From assembly GCA_031422915.1 (NCBI GenBank), contig JANPEK010000248.1:1-21604 (forward strand): 21,604 nt of DNA. Reading direction: 5' to 3'. Below, piece by piece: positions 1-6,971 of this stretch. The notes under the pieces are model-generated. The model was not told where the DNA came from. It made no database searches and worked only from the letters and a program-made list of their open reading frames with translations. This stretch comes from JANMEX01 sp031422915. GTDB lineage: Bacteria > Pseudomonadota > Alphaproteobacteria > Rhizobiales > Rhizobiaceae. The position numbers and the translations under genes were made by a program. Every line of letters begins with the position of its first letter. The stretch's first letter is position 1.

Positions 1-1455
1 GGTGACGGCGGGGGCTGCCGAAGATGTGCCGCCGAAGGTGTTGGTATAGTCGGAGCTCGTATTGCCGGACTCGTTCGTGCCGTCACTGAAGCCATTGGCG
101 CCGACCCTGTCGGTGGTCCAGATCCCCGATCCGGTCGGGCCGTTCCACGGGCCGGACGCCAGGTTGGCGGCGCCGGGGGTGGAAAAGGAGGCCACAAACC
201 CGTCGTGGCCCACGGCGGCGACCGAGATCGTCTGCGGCAGGTTGGTAAAGTTCGAATCGTTCGAATCGCGCCCGGATGCCCGGTCATTGCCGGCCGCCAC
301 CACGTTGATCGTCCCCAGCCCGCCGCGTCCGGTCGTGGTGCTATCCTCGATGCCGTCGAAGAAGTTTGTCCAGAACGTGCTGTTGTCCAGGGTGTTGGCC
401 GCGAAGGGAGTGGTGAAGCCCCAGGAATGGTTGGTGACGTCGAAGGTGTCCAGTTCCGACGTCATGCCCGCGGTGGCAGTGAAATCGTGCACCGAGTCGA
501 ACTTGATATCGACCCCCGCGATGGTGGCACCAAACGCCACCCCCACCGTGCCGGTGCCGTTGTTCTCCGCCGCGATCACGCCTGCGACGGCGGTGCCATG
601 AACCGAACCGGGACCCTCGGGGTAGGGGTCGTGCACGGTTCCGTTGACGGTGATGTGCAAGCCGGCGTCGTAGTTGTCGTTCAGGTCGGGATGGTCGTAT
701 TCGATTCCGTCGTCCCAGATTCCGATGGTGACGCCCGCGCCGGTGAATTCGTCCCAGATCGCCAGCAGGTTCAGGTCCACCCCCGGCACGCCGCCGGACT
801 GGCCGGTGTTGTTCAGGTGCCATTGATTGGGGAACAGTGTATCGTCCGGCACATAGGCCAGCGCGATGGCGTAGGGATTGTCGCTGACAGCGCCCCGCGC
901 CGGGGTCGGGCCGCCAACGTTATCGACGGCGTTTGTCGCCAGATAGTCGATCTGGCCGACGATCCCGCTGTCGCCGTTCACCTCGTTTTCCAGATCGGCG
1001 AAAACTGCTGCGGTCGCGCTGCCTACAGTCACGCGCGGGATGAAAAGACCGGAGGCAATGCCGCTGCCGGCGCTGACCATGCCGACCGGGGATAGCGCCC
1101 CGCCAAAATGCTCTGCCAACCAGATCCGGATGGACGTGTCGACGGCCTCAAAATTTCGAACCGTCGCGCCGGACCGGCCGCTGGGCATCGCCGCGATACC
1201 GGTGTTCCATGCGTCATAATTGCCGAACCCGGACGTCAGCCGCACCTCGCCGCCGATCAGTTCGCCCAAGGGGTTGAACACCTGCCCGATGATGTCGATG
1301 CCCGCCGGGCTACCCACGCCGCTGTCGTCAGTGCTGTCCCAGACCACCAGGATATTGCCGTTCGCCAGATGCGTGACGCGCGGGTTGGTCTGGATGCCGT
1401 CGATGGTCAGGTTGACGATGAAATCGTTCAGCCAGGTGGCGGGGGTAGCTGGCAT
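1..1455 (-). CDS. S8 family (kexin/furin-like) serine peptidase, N-terminal 485 residues, truncated by window edge
   Basis: Subtilisin-fold serine endopeptidase, probably secreted. Reading the minus strand from the ATG at 1455 gives an uninterrupted frame of 485 codons to the window edge. The catalytic triad is visible: Asp248 in IWDDGIEYDHPDL, His286 in VHGTAVAGVIAAENNG, and Ser478 in GGTSSAAP. The Asp-Asp-Gly form around the catalytic Asp and the GGTSxAAP serine motif resemble kexin/furin-type (S8B) enzymes more than classical subtilisins. Residues 1-110 contain a segment (ANGNILVVWDS, then DIIGQVFNPLGE) like those at the N-termini of RTX-type secreted proteins. There is no signal peptide, which fits type I secretion, but the C-terminus where the signal would lie is outside the window. 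The start is supported by GGAGAG (plus-strand CTCTCC, 1461-1466), 5 nt upstream. Family assignment is very secure; substrate is unknown. Confidence 0.93.
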   Translation of the reverse strand, partial: MPATPATWLNDFIVNLTIDGIQTNPRVTHLANGNILVVWDSTDDSGVGSPAGIDIIGQVFNPLGELIGGEVRLTSGFGNYDAWNTGIAAMPSGRSGATVRNFEAVDTSIRIWLAEHFGGALSPVGMVSAGSGIASGLFIPRVTVGSATAAVFADLENEVNGDSGIVGQIDYLATNAVDNVGGPTPARGAVSDNPYAIALAYVPDDTLFPNQWHLNNTGQSGGVPGVDLNLLAIWDEFTGAGVTIGIWDDGIEYDHPDLNDNYDAGLHITVNGTVHDPYPEGPGSVHGTAVAGVIAAENNGTGTVGVAFGATIAGVDIKFDSVHDFTATAGMTSELDTFDVTNHSWGFTTPFAANTLDNSTFWTNFFDGIEDSTTTGRGGLGTINVVAAGNDRASGRDSNDSNFTNLPQTISVAAVGHDGFVASFSTPGAANLASGPWNGPTGSGIWTTDRVGANGFSDGTNESGNTSSDYTNTFGGTSSAAPAVT

Positions 1456-1578
1456 TTCAACTCTCCAGTACGGATTTTCGAGGCAGCTCAACAGATCGTG
1501 TCAGCATCGGCCATCAGGCGTTCACCTGATTTTTTGTCGGATAGCGGCGGTCCGGGAAGAGCGGGGCGAAAGGCGGAA

Positions 1579-1595
1579 GAGACTGAAAAAGTCTC
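1579..1595. other. small hairpin in the S8 peptidase upstream region
   Basis: GAGACT (1579-1584) pairs perfectly with AGTCTC (1590-1595) around a 5-nt loop. On the minus strand the loop is pyrimidine-rich and the structure would lie in the 5' region of the S8 peptidase transcript, about 125 bases before its start. It lacks the T-tract of an intrinsic terminator. A six-bp stem may be chance. Confidence 0.3.
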
Positions 1596-1784
1596 GCGCT
1601 TGCCCGTGTGTCGTTTACCGTCAAGCGGCAATGAAAGCTCCGCGCACCAATGCGCCGCCGCGTCTGTGACGCCATTCATTGATGCTGTAATATGGGTTGA
1701 ATGCAAGGTCCGTTTCCCGCTGCATTGTTCATGCGCTGCATCAGAAGAAGTGACGGGGCCCCCCGGCGCGTCTTCCCTTGCGGA

Positions 1785-1840
1785 ATTTACCCTATCTTAA
1801 CCAAGGGCGCATGCAAGGCGGCGCGTCAAAGAGGGTAAAT
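1785..1840. repeat. 9-bp perfect inverted repeat, 38-nt spacer
   Basis: ATTTACCCT at 1785-1793 and its exact reverse complement AGGGTAAAT at 1832-1840 flank a 38-nt spacer. The arms lie 60-115 bp after the metalloprotease stop and some 330-385 bp upstream of the S8 start. The spacer is long for a terminator and neither arm is GC-rich, so a pair of operator half-sites is more plausible than a transcript stop. The function is inferred only. Confidence 0.35.
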
Positions 1841-1899
1841 CAAGCTTTTGTGTTCGTTGCGGGCCATGTGCGCCGCATAACCGGATCATGTAGATGTCG

Positions 1900-4800
1900 T
1901 CATACCACGAAGAAATCCGCGTTTGTCAGCAGTGTCCCGTCTGTCACCTCGGCAAACAGCACCAGTCCGCCCGCTGTTCCCGCGCCGTTTGTGTCGTAAT
2001 AGACCGTGCCGGACGCGCGGTCGTAGACAACCACTTCCGCGCCACCCTGCCCGGCCAGCGACGTATCCTCAAACAGGTTTGCCGCCAGCGCGCCGGTCGC
2101 TGCCAGCAGCGTGAAGATCGCGTTTTCAAGCTGGATCGTATCGGCGGCGATGTTGAAATCGGTGATCGTGTCAAAGTTTGTGCTGGCATTCAGCGCGGTG
2201 TTGAAAAGGAAATTGTCCGACCCGCCAAGCCCTGTCAGCGTGTCATTGCCAAGGCCGCCATTGAGGATGTTGGCTCCCGCATTGCCGGTTACGCTCTGGA
2301 TCAGGGCATTGCCGGTCAGACCGAGAGCGGTCACGCCTGCGGCATTCGTCGTCTCGAAAATCTCGATGTCGTCGTCTGCGGCAAGCGTGAACGTCACACT
2401 GGTCTGTGCGCGGTCAGCAGTGCCGCCTCCAGCCGCCTCAACAATCAGGTCGGTTGTCGAGTTGATGACATAGGTGTCATTGCCGGCATAGCCGATCAGC
2501 GTGTCGCGCAAAGTGTCGACGCCGCTGTTCAGGATGTTGGTTCCGTTGTTGCCGTAGATGGATTGCGCATACTCATTGCCGGTCAGATTGATGGCGTTGC
2601 CCAAACCAGCATTTGTGGTTTGCAACACCTCAATGCCATCACCAGCACCCAACACATATGAAACCGCGACTTGCACCCGGTCGTCCGTGCCTTCGCCAGC
2701 ATTTTCAACAATGACGTCGTTGGCTGAATTGATAACGTAAACGTCGTTGCCGCCAAGACCTGTAAGCACATCCGCCAACGCATCTGCGCCGCCGTTGAGA
2801 ATGTTGGCATTGCCGTCACCTGTCAGCGTGTCGAGCGCGGTGCCGCCCGTCAGGTTTTCAATATTCACAATCGAATCTTCAATCACGCCGCCAACAGTGA
2901 CGTTGACCGGCGTTGCGCCGTTCAACGTTGCCACGACCGCGAGCGTCTTGTCGCTGAAATCGGCCGTGTCGCTGCCACCCAAGCCATCAATAACGTCAAC
3001 ACCGCTGCCGCCCTTGATGACATTTGTACCGGCATTGCCGGTGATCGTCTGGCCAATGTCACTGCCGGTCAAATACAGCGCGTTCACTGCCGCGACGTTG
3101 CTGGTTTCCAGAAACTCAATGTTGTTGGCGGCCGACAAGGCGAAGGAGACGGACGCCTGGACACGGTCCGCCGTTCCGCCGCCCGCGCTTTCGACGATCA
3201 GATCGACTGTTGAGTTTATGAGGTAGAGATCGTTCCCATTATAGCCAATCAACGTATCGCGCAGCGCATCGACGCCGCCGCTCAGCGTGTTGACACCATT
3301 GTTGCCGTAAACAGCCTGTGCAAACTCGTTGCCTGTGAGGTTGATGACTGTGGCCAGACCGGCATTGTTGGTTTGCAATACTTCGATATTGTCTCCGGCA
3401 CCAAGAACATAAGATACGCTCGATTGTGCCCGGTCGTCTGTGCCGCCGCCTGCAATCTCGACAATATTGTCGAGCGCCGAATTGATGACATAGACATCAT
3501 TGCCAGCCATACCGGTCAGCGTGTCGGCCAATGCGTCGATGCCGCCGTTCAGGATATTGTTGCCCGCGTTGCCGGTGATTGACTGGGCGATTTCGTTGCC
3601 GGTCAGGTTGATCAATGTGGTCAGTCCAGCATTGACTGTTTCCAGAAACTCGATGTTGTCGCCAGCGCCCAGCACGAACGATACGCTTAGCTGTGCGCGG
3701 TCTGCAAGGCCGCCGCCAGCCAGTTCAACAATATTGTCGCTTGCCGAGTTGATGACATACGTGTCGTTACCCAAGGCGCCTGTCAGCACGTCTGCCACAT
3801 TGTCAGTGCCACCATTGAGCGTGTTGGCCGCAGCATTGCCGAATATGGCATCGACGCCCGTTCCGCCGATCGCGTTTTCAATGACTGTACCGCGTGAAAT
3901 GGTGAGGTTGGCCACGCCGCCAAGCACGTTCGAGAAAGTCTCTTCGCCGAGCCGGATCGTGTTGGCAACGCTGGTTCCGGACATGTCGATCGTGTCTGTG
4001 CCGCCATCGTCATGCACCATCATGAACATGTCAGCGCCGATGGTCACGGCGCTGTTGAGCGCGGTGTTGCCGGTGTTGGAATTGAACCCGTAAGTCGTGC
4101 TTCCGGTGCGGGTGGTGGTCGAGCCGCCATAGAGCCGGTCCATCGCGATCCCGTCGGCGATGGATGGCGTCAGCATGAAGCGGAAATCGGCGTTCACAAA
4201 TGTGTTCGGGCCGGGGAACTCGTCGCCGATGGCGTTCATGTACGACATGATCGAATACTGAACAGAATCGTTCAGGTAGTTGTTGTCAACGCCATATGTC
4301 GCGTTGCCATTGTAGTTGCCGCCATGGCCAAGGCCGAGCGCGTGGCCGATTTCGTGGATGTAGGTTTCAAACGAATAGCTGTCGAGCCCGGTGCCAAACT
4401 GAGTCAACCACCCAGTTGTCAGCATCACTGTCGCAGACGTGATCGTGGTCCCAGACGCATTCCAGTTCGCATAGGCATTTGCGCCCGCATCACTGTCATC
4501 GAATGTGATTTCGGCAGCGCCGGCCGTTGTTGTGAAGGTGATTCCGGCAATATCAGTCCAAGCCCGCAATGCCTCCAGAGCAAGCGTCTGGCCTTCTGCG
4601 GTCAAAGCGGTGATGTTGACCATTATGATGCGATCAACGCTCAGATCCCAAGCGACGCCGCGATAGCTTAGATCATTGTAGTTGTTGATCAGCTGCCAAG
4701 ATATTTCATCAGCCGTATACACCATGCCACCTGCGGACTGCGGCACCGCTGTCAGCATGAAATCGCCGATTGACGAGTCGTTAAATGACCCCGCGTCCAG

Positions 4801-5124
4801 AAAAAAAGTTTCAGTTGCGGCAGCGGTATAGATAATCCTCGAATCCGAACTGTTGGTCGTGTTACCTGCCGGTCCCCAAGTCGCGGCACCGGAATCATCG
4901 TTGAAAGTCAGCTGCGTGGTGCCGTCTGTGCCTATAAGCCGCAAGTAGGGGTCGCTCAGGTCGGTCAGGCCGTAGCCGTGCATGCGGAACTCATAGGTGG
5001 TTCCGGCGACAAGATCGACGCGGTACCAGTCATGATCTCCCAGCGTGTCTATTGTGCCATAAATTGTGGTGCCAAGGGGCGAGATGGCAGATGTTGTCGA
5101 GTTGCCTGCAACGGTGTCAACCAT
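1900..5124 (-). CDS. Serralysin-type (M10/metzincin) zinc metalloprotease with N-terminal PPC domain and RTX-like repeats, 1074 aa
   Basis: Secreted calcium-dependent zinc endopeptidase. Order of parts: a PPC-type beta domain (about residues 10-127), a metzincin catalytic domain (about 135-335) with zinc motif HEIGHALGLGH (His257, Glu258, His261, His267) and Met-turn SIMSYM (Met293, Tyr295), a serralysin C-terminal region (DGGTDTID, SRGTVIENAIGG), five 89-residue Ca-binding-like repeats (428-694 and 768-945) broken by a different 73-residue module (695-767), and an acidic, hydrophobic-ended C-terminus (DTITDF..., ending DFFVV) typical of type I secretion substrates. There is no Sec signal peptide. 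The frame is open up to 5220, but the ATG at 5124 is chosen because GGGAG sits 6 nt upstream and the PPC domain begins right after it. Serralysins are usually about 480 aa; the excess is the repeat array. No transporter or recognised inhibitor is adjacent. Confidence 0.94.
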   Translation of the reverse strand: MVDTVAGNSTTSAISPLGTTIYGTIDTLGDHDWYRVDLVAGTTYEFRMHGYGLTDLSDPYLRLIGTDGTTQLTFNDDSGAATWGPAGNTTNSSDSRIIYTAAATETFFLDAGSFNDSSIGDFMLTAVPQSAGGMVYTADEISWQLINNYNDLSYRGVAWDLSVDRIIMVNITALTAEGQTLALEALRAWTDIAGITFTTTAGAAEITFDDSDAGANAYANWNASGTTITSATVMLTTGWLTQFGTGLDSYSFETYIHEIGHALGLGHGGNYNGNATYGVDNNYLNDSVQYSIMSYMNAIGDEFPGPNTFVNADFRFMLTPSIADGIAMDRLYGGSTTTRTGSTTYGFNSNTGNTALNSAVTIGADMFMMVHDDGGTDTIDMSGTSVANTIRLGEETFSNVLGGVANLTISRGTVIENAIGGTGVDAIFGNAAANTLNGGTDNVADVLTGALGNDTYVINSASDNIVELAGGGLADRAQLSVSFVLGAGDNIEFLETVNAGLTTLINLTGNEIAQSITGNAGNNILNGGIDALADTLTGMAGNDVYVINSALDNIVEIAGGGTDDRAQSSVSYVLGAGDNIEVLQTNNAGLATVINLTGNEFAQAVYGNNGVNTLSGGVDALRDTLIGYNGNDLYLINSTVDLIVESAGGGTADRVQASVSFALSAANNIEFLETSNVAAVNALYLTGSDIGQTITGNAGTNVIKGGSGVDVIDGLGGSDTADFSDKTLAVVATLNGATPVNVTVGGVIEDSIVNIENLTGGTALDTLTGDGNANILNGGADALADVLTGLGGNDVYVINSANDVIVENAGEGTDDRVQVAVSYVLGAGDGIEVLQTTNAGLGNAINLTGNEYAQSIYGNNGTNILNSGVDTLRDTLIGYAGNDTYVINSTTDLIVEAAGGGTADRAQTSVTFTLAADDDIEIFETTNAAGVTALGLTGNALIQSVTGNAGANILNGGLGNDTLTGLGGSDNFLFNTALNASTNFDTITDFNIAADTIQLENAIFTLLAATGALAANLFEDTSLAGQGGAEVVVYDRASGTVYYDTNGAGTAGGLVLFAEVTDGTLLTNADFFVV
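2290..3843 (-). repeat. Five 267-bp coding tandem repeats in the metalloprotease, interrupted by a 219-bp module
   Basis: Repeat units on the minus strand are 3843-3577, 3576-3310, 3309-3043, then a different module at 3042-2824, then 2823-2557 and 2556-2290. Each 89-aa unit carries a GNDxYxINS core, a D-x-IVE-x-AG-x-G segment, an SVSYVLGAGDNIEVLQT-like strand and an LTGNExxQ end. Units 2 and 4 resemble each other, as do units 3 and 5 (the RDTLIGY form), which suggests that a two-unit block was duplicated. The repeats are in frame and diverged at the DNA level. Confidence 0.85.
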
Positions 5125-5294
5125 GGAAGTCTCCCTAAATTTTGAATGCCGGCCAACGCCTGCCCCAAGCGCGGATTTTCCAAGCGCAGAATCCCACAAC
5201 CGGCCACGAATGGCAAGCAACTAGCAGCCACGCGTGAACAGCGGCGCAGTGTATTTGCCGGTTTTTTAGTAAAATCATTGCCTGTCAGAAGTGG

Positions 5295-5774
5295 TCAGTC
5301 CCTGATGCCTAGCTGCGTGGCAATCGGCCTGACAAGGGTGCGGGCGGAAAATGCGGTGACCTTGTTGTCATGTGAAGACAGCACGGATTTCACGGACGTT
5401 TCCGGCCCCCCGCTCAAAGGCGCTGTTACAATTGTGATGTCCATCGAGTATTGGGAACGCGTTTTCACGTTCACCCTGATCTTGTGTCCGGGGCCATCAC
5501 CAAATGTCACTGCGAGCCCAAGGTCCGCGCTCAGATACTGCGCCAAAGCTGCACAGAATGTGCTCGAAATGTCGGCGCTTTCCGGCGTTGTGCTTTCGAT
5601 GAAGCGGCAGTCAAGCGCGACCCGTTGACCCGAGCTGGCATCAGAAATGGTCATGCTATTGATCCCGATGGCAATGCAAAATGCAACTGTCGCGCTCCGA
5701 AAACGGCTCAGGCTGCCGACCTGTTGCGTCGGGCAATCTTTCGAAGCAGGAGTCGATCCGTGTGATACCACCAT
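5295..5774 (-). CDS. Hypothetical small protein, possibly exported
   Basis: No family was recognised. The 159-aa product has a short hydrophobic stretch (ATVAFCIAIGI, about residues 29-39) preceded by arginines, which could be a signal sequence with a long N-region. The remaining ~115 residues contain two cysteines (in ALDCRF and STFCAAL), alternating beta-like strands and an IATQLGI end. The start is uncertain: ATG at 5774 is used here, but the frame is open to a GTG at 5801 and neither has a strong ribosome-binding site. The gene lies 170 bp upstream of the metalloprotease on the same strand. Serralysin loci often carry a small periplasmic inhibitor next to the protease, so that role is possible, but no inhibitor motif is visible. 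The reading frame itself is only moderately supported. Confidence 0.5.
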   Translation of the reverse strand: MVVSHGSTPASKDCPTQQVGSLSRFRSATVAFCIAIGINSMTISDASSGQRVALDCRFIESTTPESADISSTFCAALAQYLSADLGLAVTFGDGPGHKIRVNVKTRSQYSMDITIVTAPLSGGPETSVKSVLSSHDNKVTAFSARTLVRPIATQLGIRD

Positions 5775-5810
5775 TGCTACCCGTCTGCCATTGTTCACCA
5801 CCCAATCTTA

Positions 5811-5901
5811 CACCAAATCGTGACAGGCATAAGGCCCGCAAGCGCCTGTGGTTTGACGCCAATTCGATCATGTTTCGCACCGGTTTCGTGCGGATTTGGT
5901 G
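5811..5901. repeat. 9-bp inverted repeat flanking the gap after the LysR gene
   Basis: CACCAAATC (5811-5819) and GATTTGGTG (5893-5901) are exact reverse complements, 73 nt apart, just beyond the LysR stop and just upstream of the small hypothetical gene. Spacing is too long for a simple terminator hairpin. A looped regulatory site or chance are both possible. Confidence 0.3.
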
Positions 5902-5904
5902 CGC

Positions 5905-6801
5905 CTATGTTGCAACCAATGTCTGGCTTTTCAGCCATGTCCGGAAGCGCTCCAGCGGCGGGTAGCCTTCGCGCGTTGAGGGCCAAACCAGCCAATAGGA
6001 ACCAACGGATTTCATCGGCAGAGACAGCGCTGGGACGAGTGTGCCCGTCGCCAGTTCGTTTTCAATCAGGAATTCGGGCAGCAGTGCAAAGCCGATGCCA
6101 TGCACCGCCGCCTGCGCCATGGTTGCGATCTGGTCGAACACCATGCCGCCGGAGCCGGTGCTGGTGACGCCTTGCTGGGCAAGCCAGACCGGCCAGGCAT
6201 CGGGACGGGTCGCCAGATGCAGCAGTGGGGCTTTCAACAGGTCGTCGGCTCTTGCGATGTTTTGGGCCGACAAAACTTCCGGCGCGCAGACAGGGATGAC
6301 GGTTTCGTCCAGCATGTATTGGGCATGGGTGCCCTGCCAGTCGTCGCGACCGAAATGGATTGCCGCGTCCTGGCGGTCGTTCTCGAACTGGAACGGCTGC
6401 AACCGCGTCGTCAGATTGATGGTGACACCGGGGTGCTTGGCCAGAAAATCCGGCAGGCGCGGGGCGAGCCAGCGGGTGCCGAAGGTCGGCAGAATGGCAA
6501 GATTCAGCGTGCCACCCTCCGGATTGGCTTTCAAGGCCAAAGATGCAGAGGCAATGGATTTCAAGGCGGCACGGATTTCGTTGGCATAGCGCTCGCCAGC
6601 CAGTGTCAGCCGCACGCGCTTGCGGTCGCGCACGAAAAGCTCCACGCCAAGCTGGCCTTCCAGCGCCATGATCTGGCGCGAGACGGCGCTTTGCGTCAGG
6701 TCGAGTTCGGCAGCAGCTTCCGTAAAGCTTTGCGTGCGGGCAGCCGCTTCAAAGGCCGACAATAGGCTGATTGAGGGCAGAAAGCGGCGCGGTGCGAGCA
6801 T
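5905..6801 (-). CDS. LysR-family transcriptional regulator (GcvA/GcdR-like), 298 aa
   Basis: DNA-binding regulator of the LysR family. The winged helix-turn-helix is at residues 10-68, with the family signature from SAFEAAARTQSFTEAA through LTQSAVSRQI to LGVELFVR. The effector-binding domain occupies about residues 95-295 (LAILPTFGTRWLAPRLPDF, IHFGRDDW, GIGFALLPEFL), a GcvA-like pattern. The length is normal for the family. It is transcribed divergently from gcdH, the arrangement known for GcdR regulators of glutarate and glutaryl-CoA degradation, so it probably controls the lysine/glutarate operon in response to a pathway metabolite. The start ATG has GGAA 4 nt upstream, and a perfect dyad overlaps that ribosome-binding site, which suggests autorepression. 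The family is certain; the target is inferred from position. Confidence 0.92.
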   Translation of the reverse strand: MLAPRRFLPSISLLSAFEAAARTQSFTEAAAELDLTQSAVSRQIMALEGQLGVELFVRDRKRVRLTLAGERYANEIRAALKSIASASLALKANPEGGTLNLAILPTFGTRWLAPRLPDFLAKHPGVTINLTTRLQPFQFENDRQDAAIHFGRDDWQGTHAQYMLDETVIPVCAPEVLSAQNIARADDLLKAPLLHLATRPDAWPVWLAQQGVTSTGSGGMVFDQIATMAQAAVHGIGFALLPEFLIENELATGTLVPALSLPMKSVGSYWLVWPSTREGYPPLERFRTWLKSQTLVAT

Positions 6802-6802
6802 G

Positions 6803-6821
6803 TCATTCCATTTCAGAATGA
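6803..6821. promoter_or_regulatory. Candidate LysR operator (TCATTC-N7-GAATGA dyad)
   Basis: TCATTC (6803-6808) and GAATGA (6816-6821) form a perfect 6-bp inverted repeat with a 7-bp spacer. It contains the T-N11-A pattern (T6806, A6818) of LysR-type recognition sites. It lies directly upstream of the LysR start and overlaps its ribosome-binding sequence, about 150 bp before the gcdH start. Binding here would suit both autorepression and activation of the divergent operon. Confidence 0.55.
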
Positions 6822-6971
6822 AGTGATGAAGGAATAGTGATTTACGTCATGCAAATGGTGGTGCATAGGCTCAATCCAATGATATTTCGGAATGTCTTCA
6901 TGCCGCAGTGGCAAGTGAGTGCCGAAATGTGCCAACATCCGCAATCCGAATGCCAACCGCTGGAACGCCCC

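Larger units (their letters stand above)
1456..1899. other. 444-bp intergenic region between the two protease genes
   Basis: No convincing gene is seen here. It must hold the 3' untranslated region of the metalloprotease and the promoter of the S8 peptidase. Two structures stand out: a perfect 9-bp inverted repeat, ATTTACCCT (1785-1793) and AGGGTAAAT (1832-1840), and a small hairpin, GAGACT-GAAAA-AGTCTC (1579-1595), without a following T-run. A 72-codon minus-strand frame at 1488-1706 would need a TTG start and has no recognisable motif. No clear -35/-10 pair or rho-independent terminator could be identified by eye. Confidence 0.6.

Noticed and set aside
1488..1706. 72-codon minus-strand frame in the protease intergenic gap
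   Set aside because: Needs a TTG start, has no recognisable features and an untypical composition; probably non-coding leader of the S8 gene.
2290..3843. Regularly spaced repeats that might be read as a CRISPR or satellite array
   Set aside because: The 267-bp period is in frame, diverged at synonymous sites and encodes Ca-binding-like protein repeats.
5125..5220. Extended N-terminus of the metalloprotease from an upstream in-frame start at 5220
   Set aside because: The extra 32 residues look like untranslated sequence, and a good Shine-Dalgarno (GGGAG) precedes the ATG at 5124.
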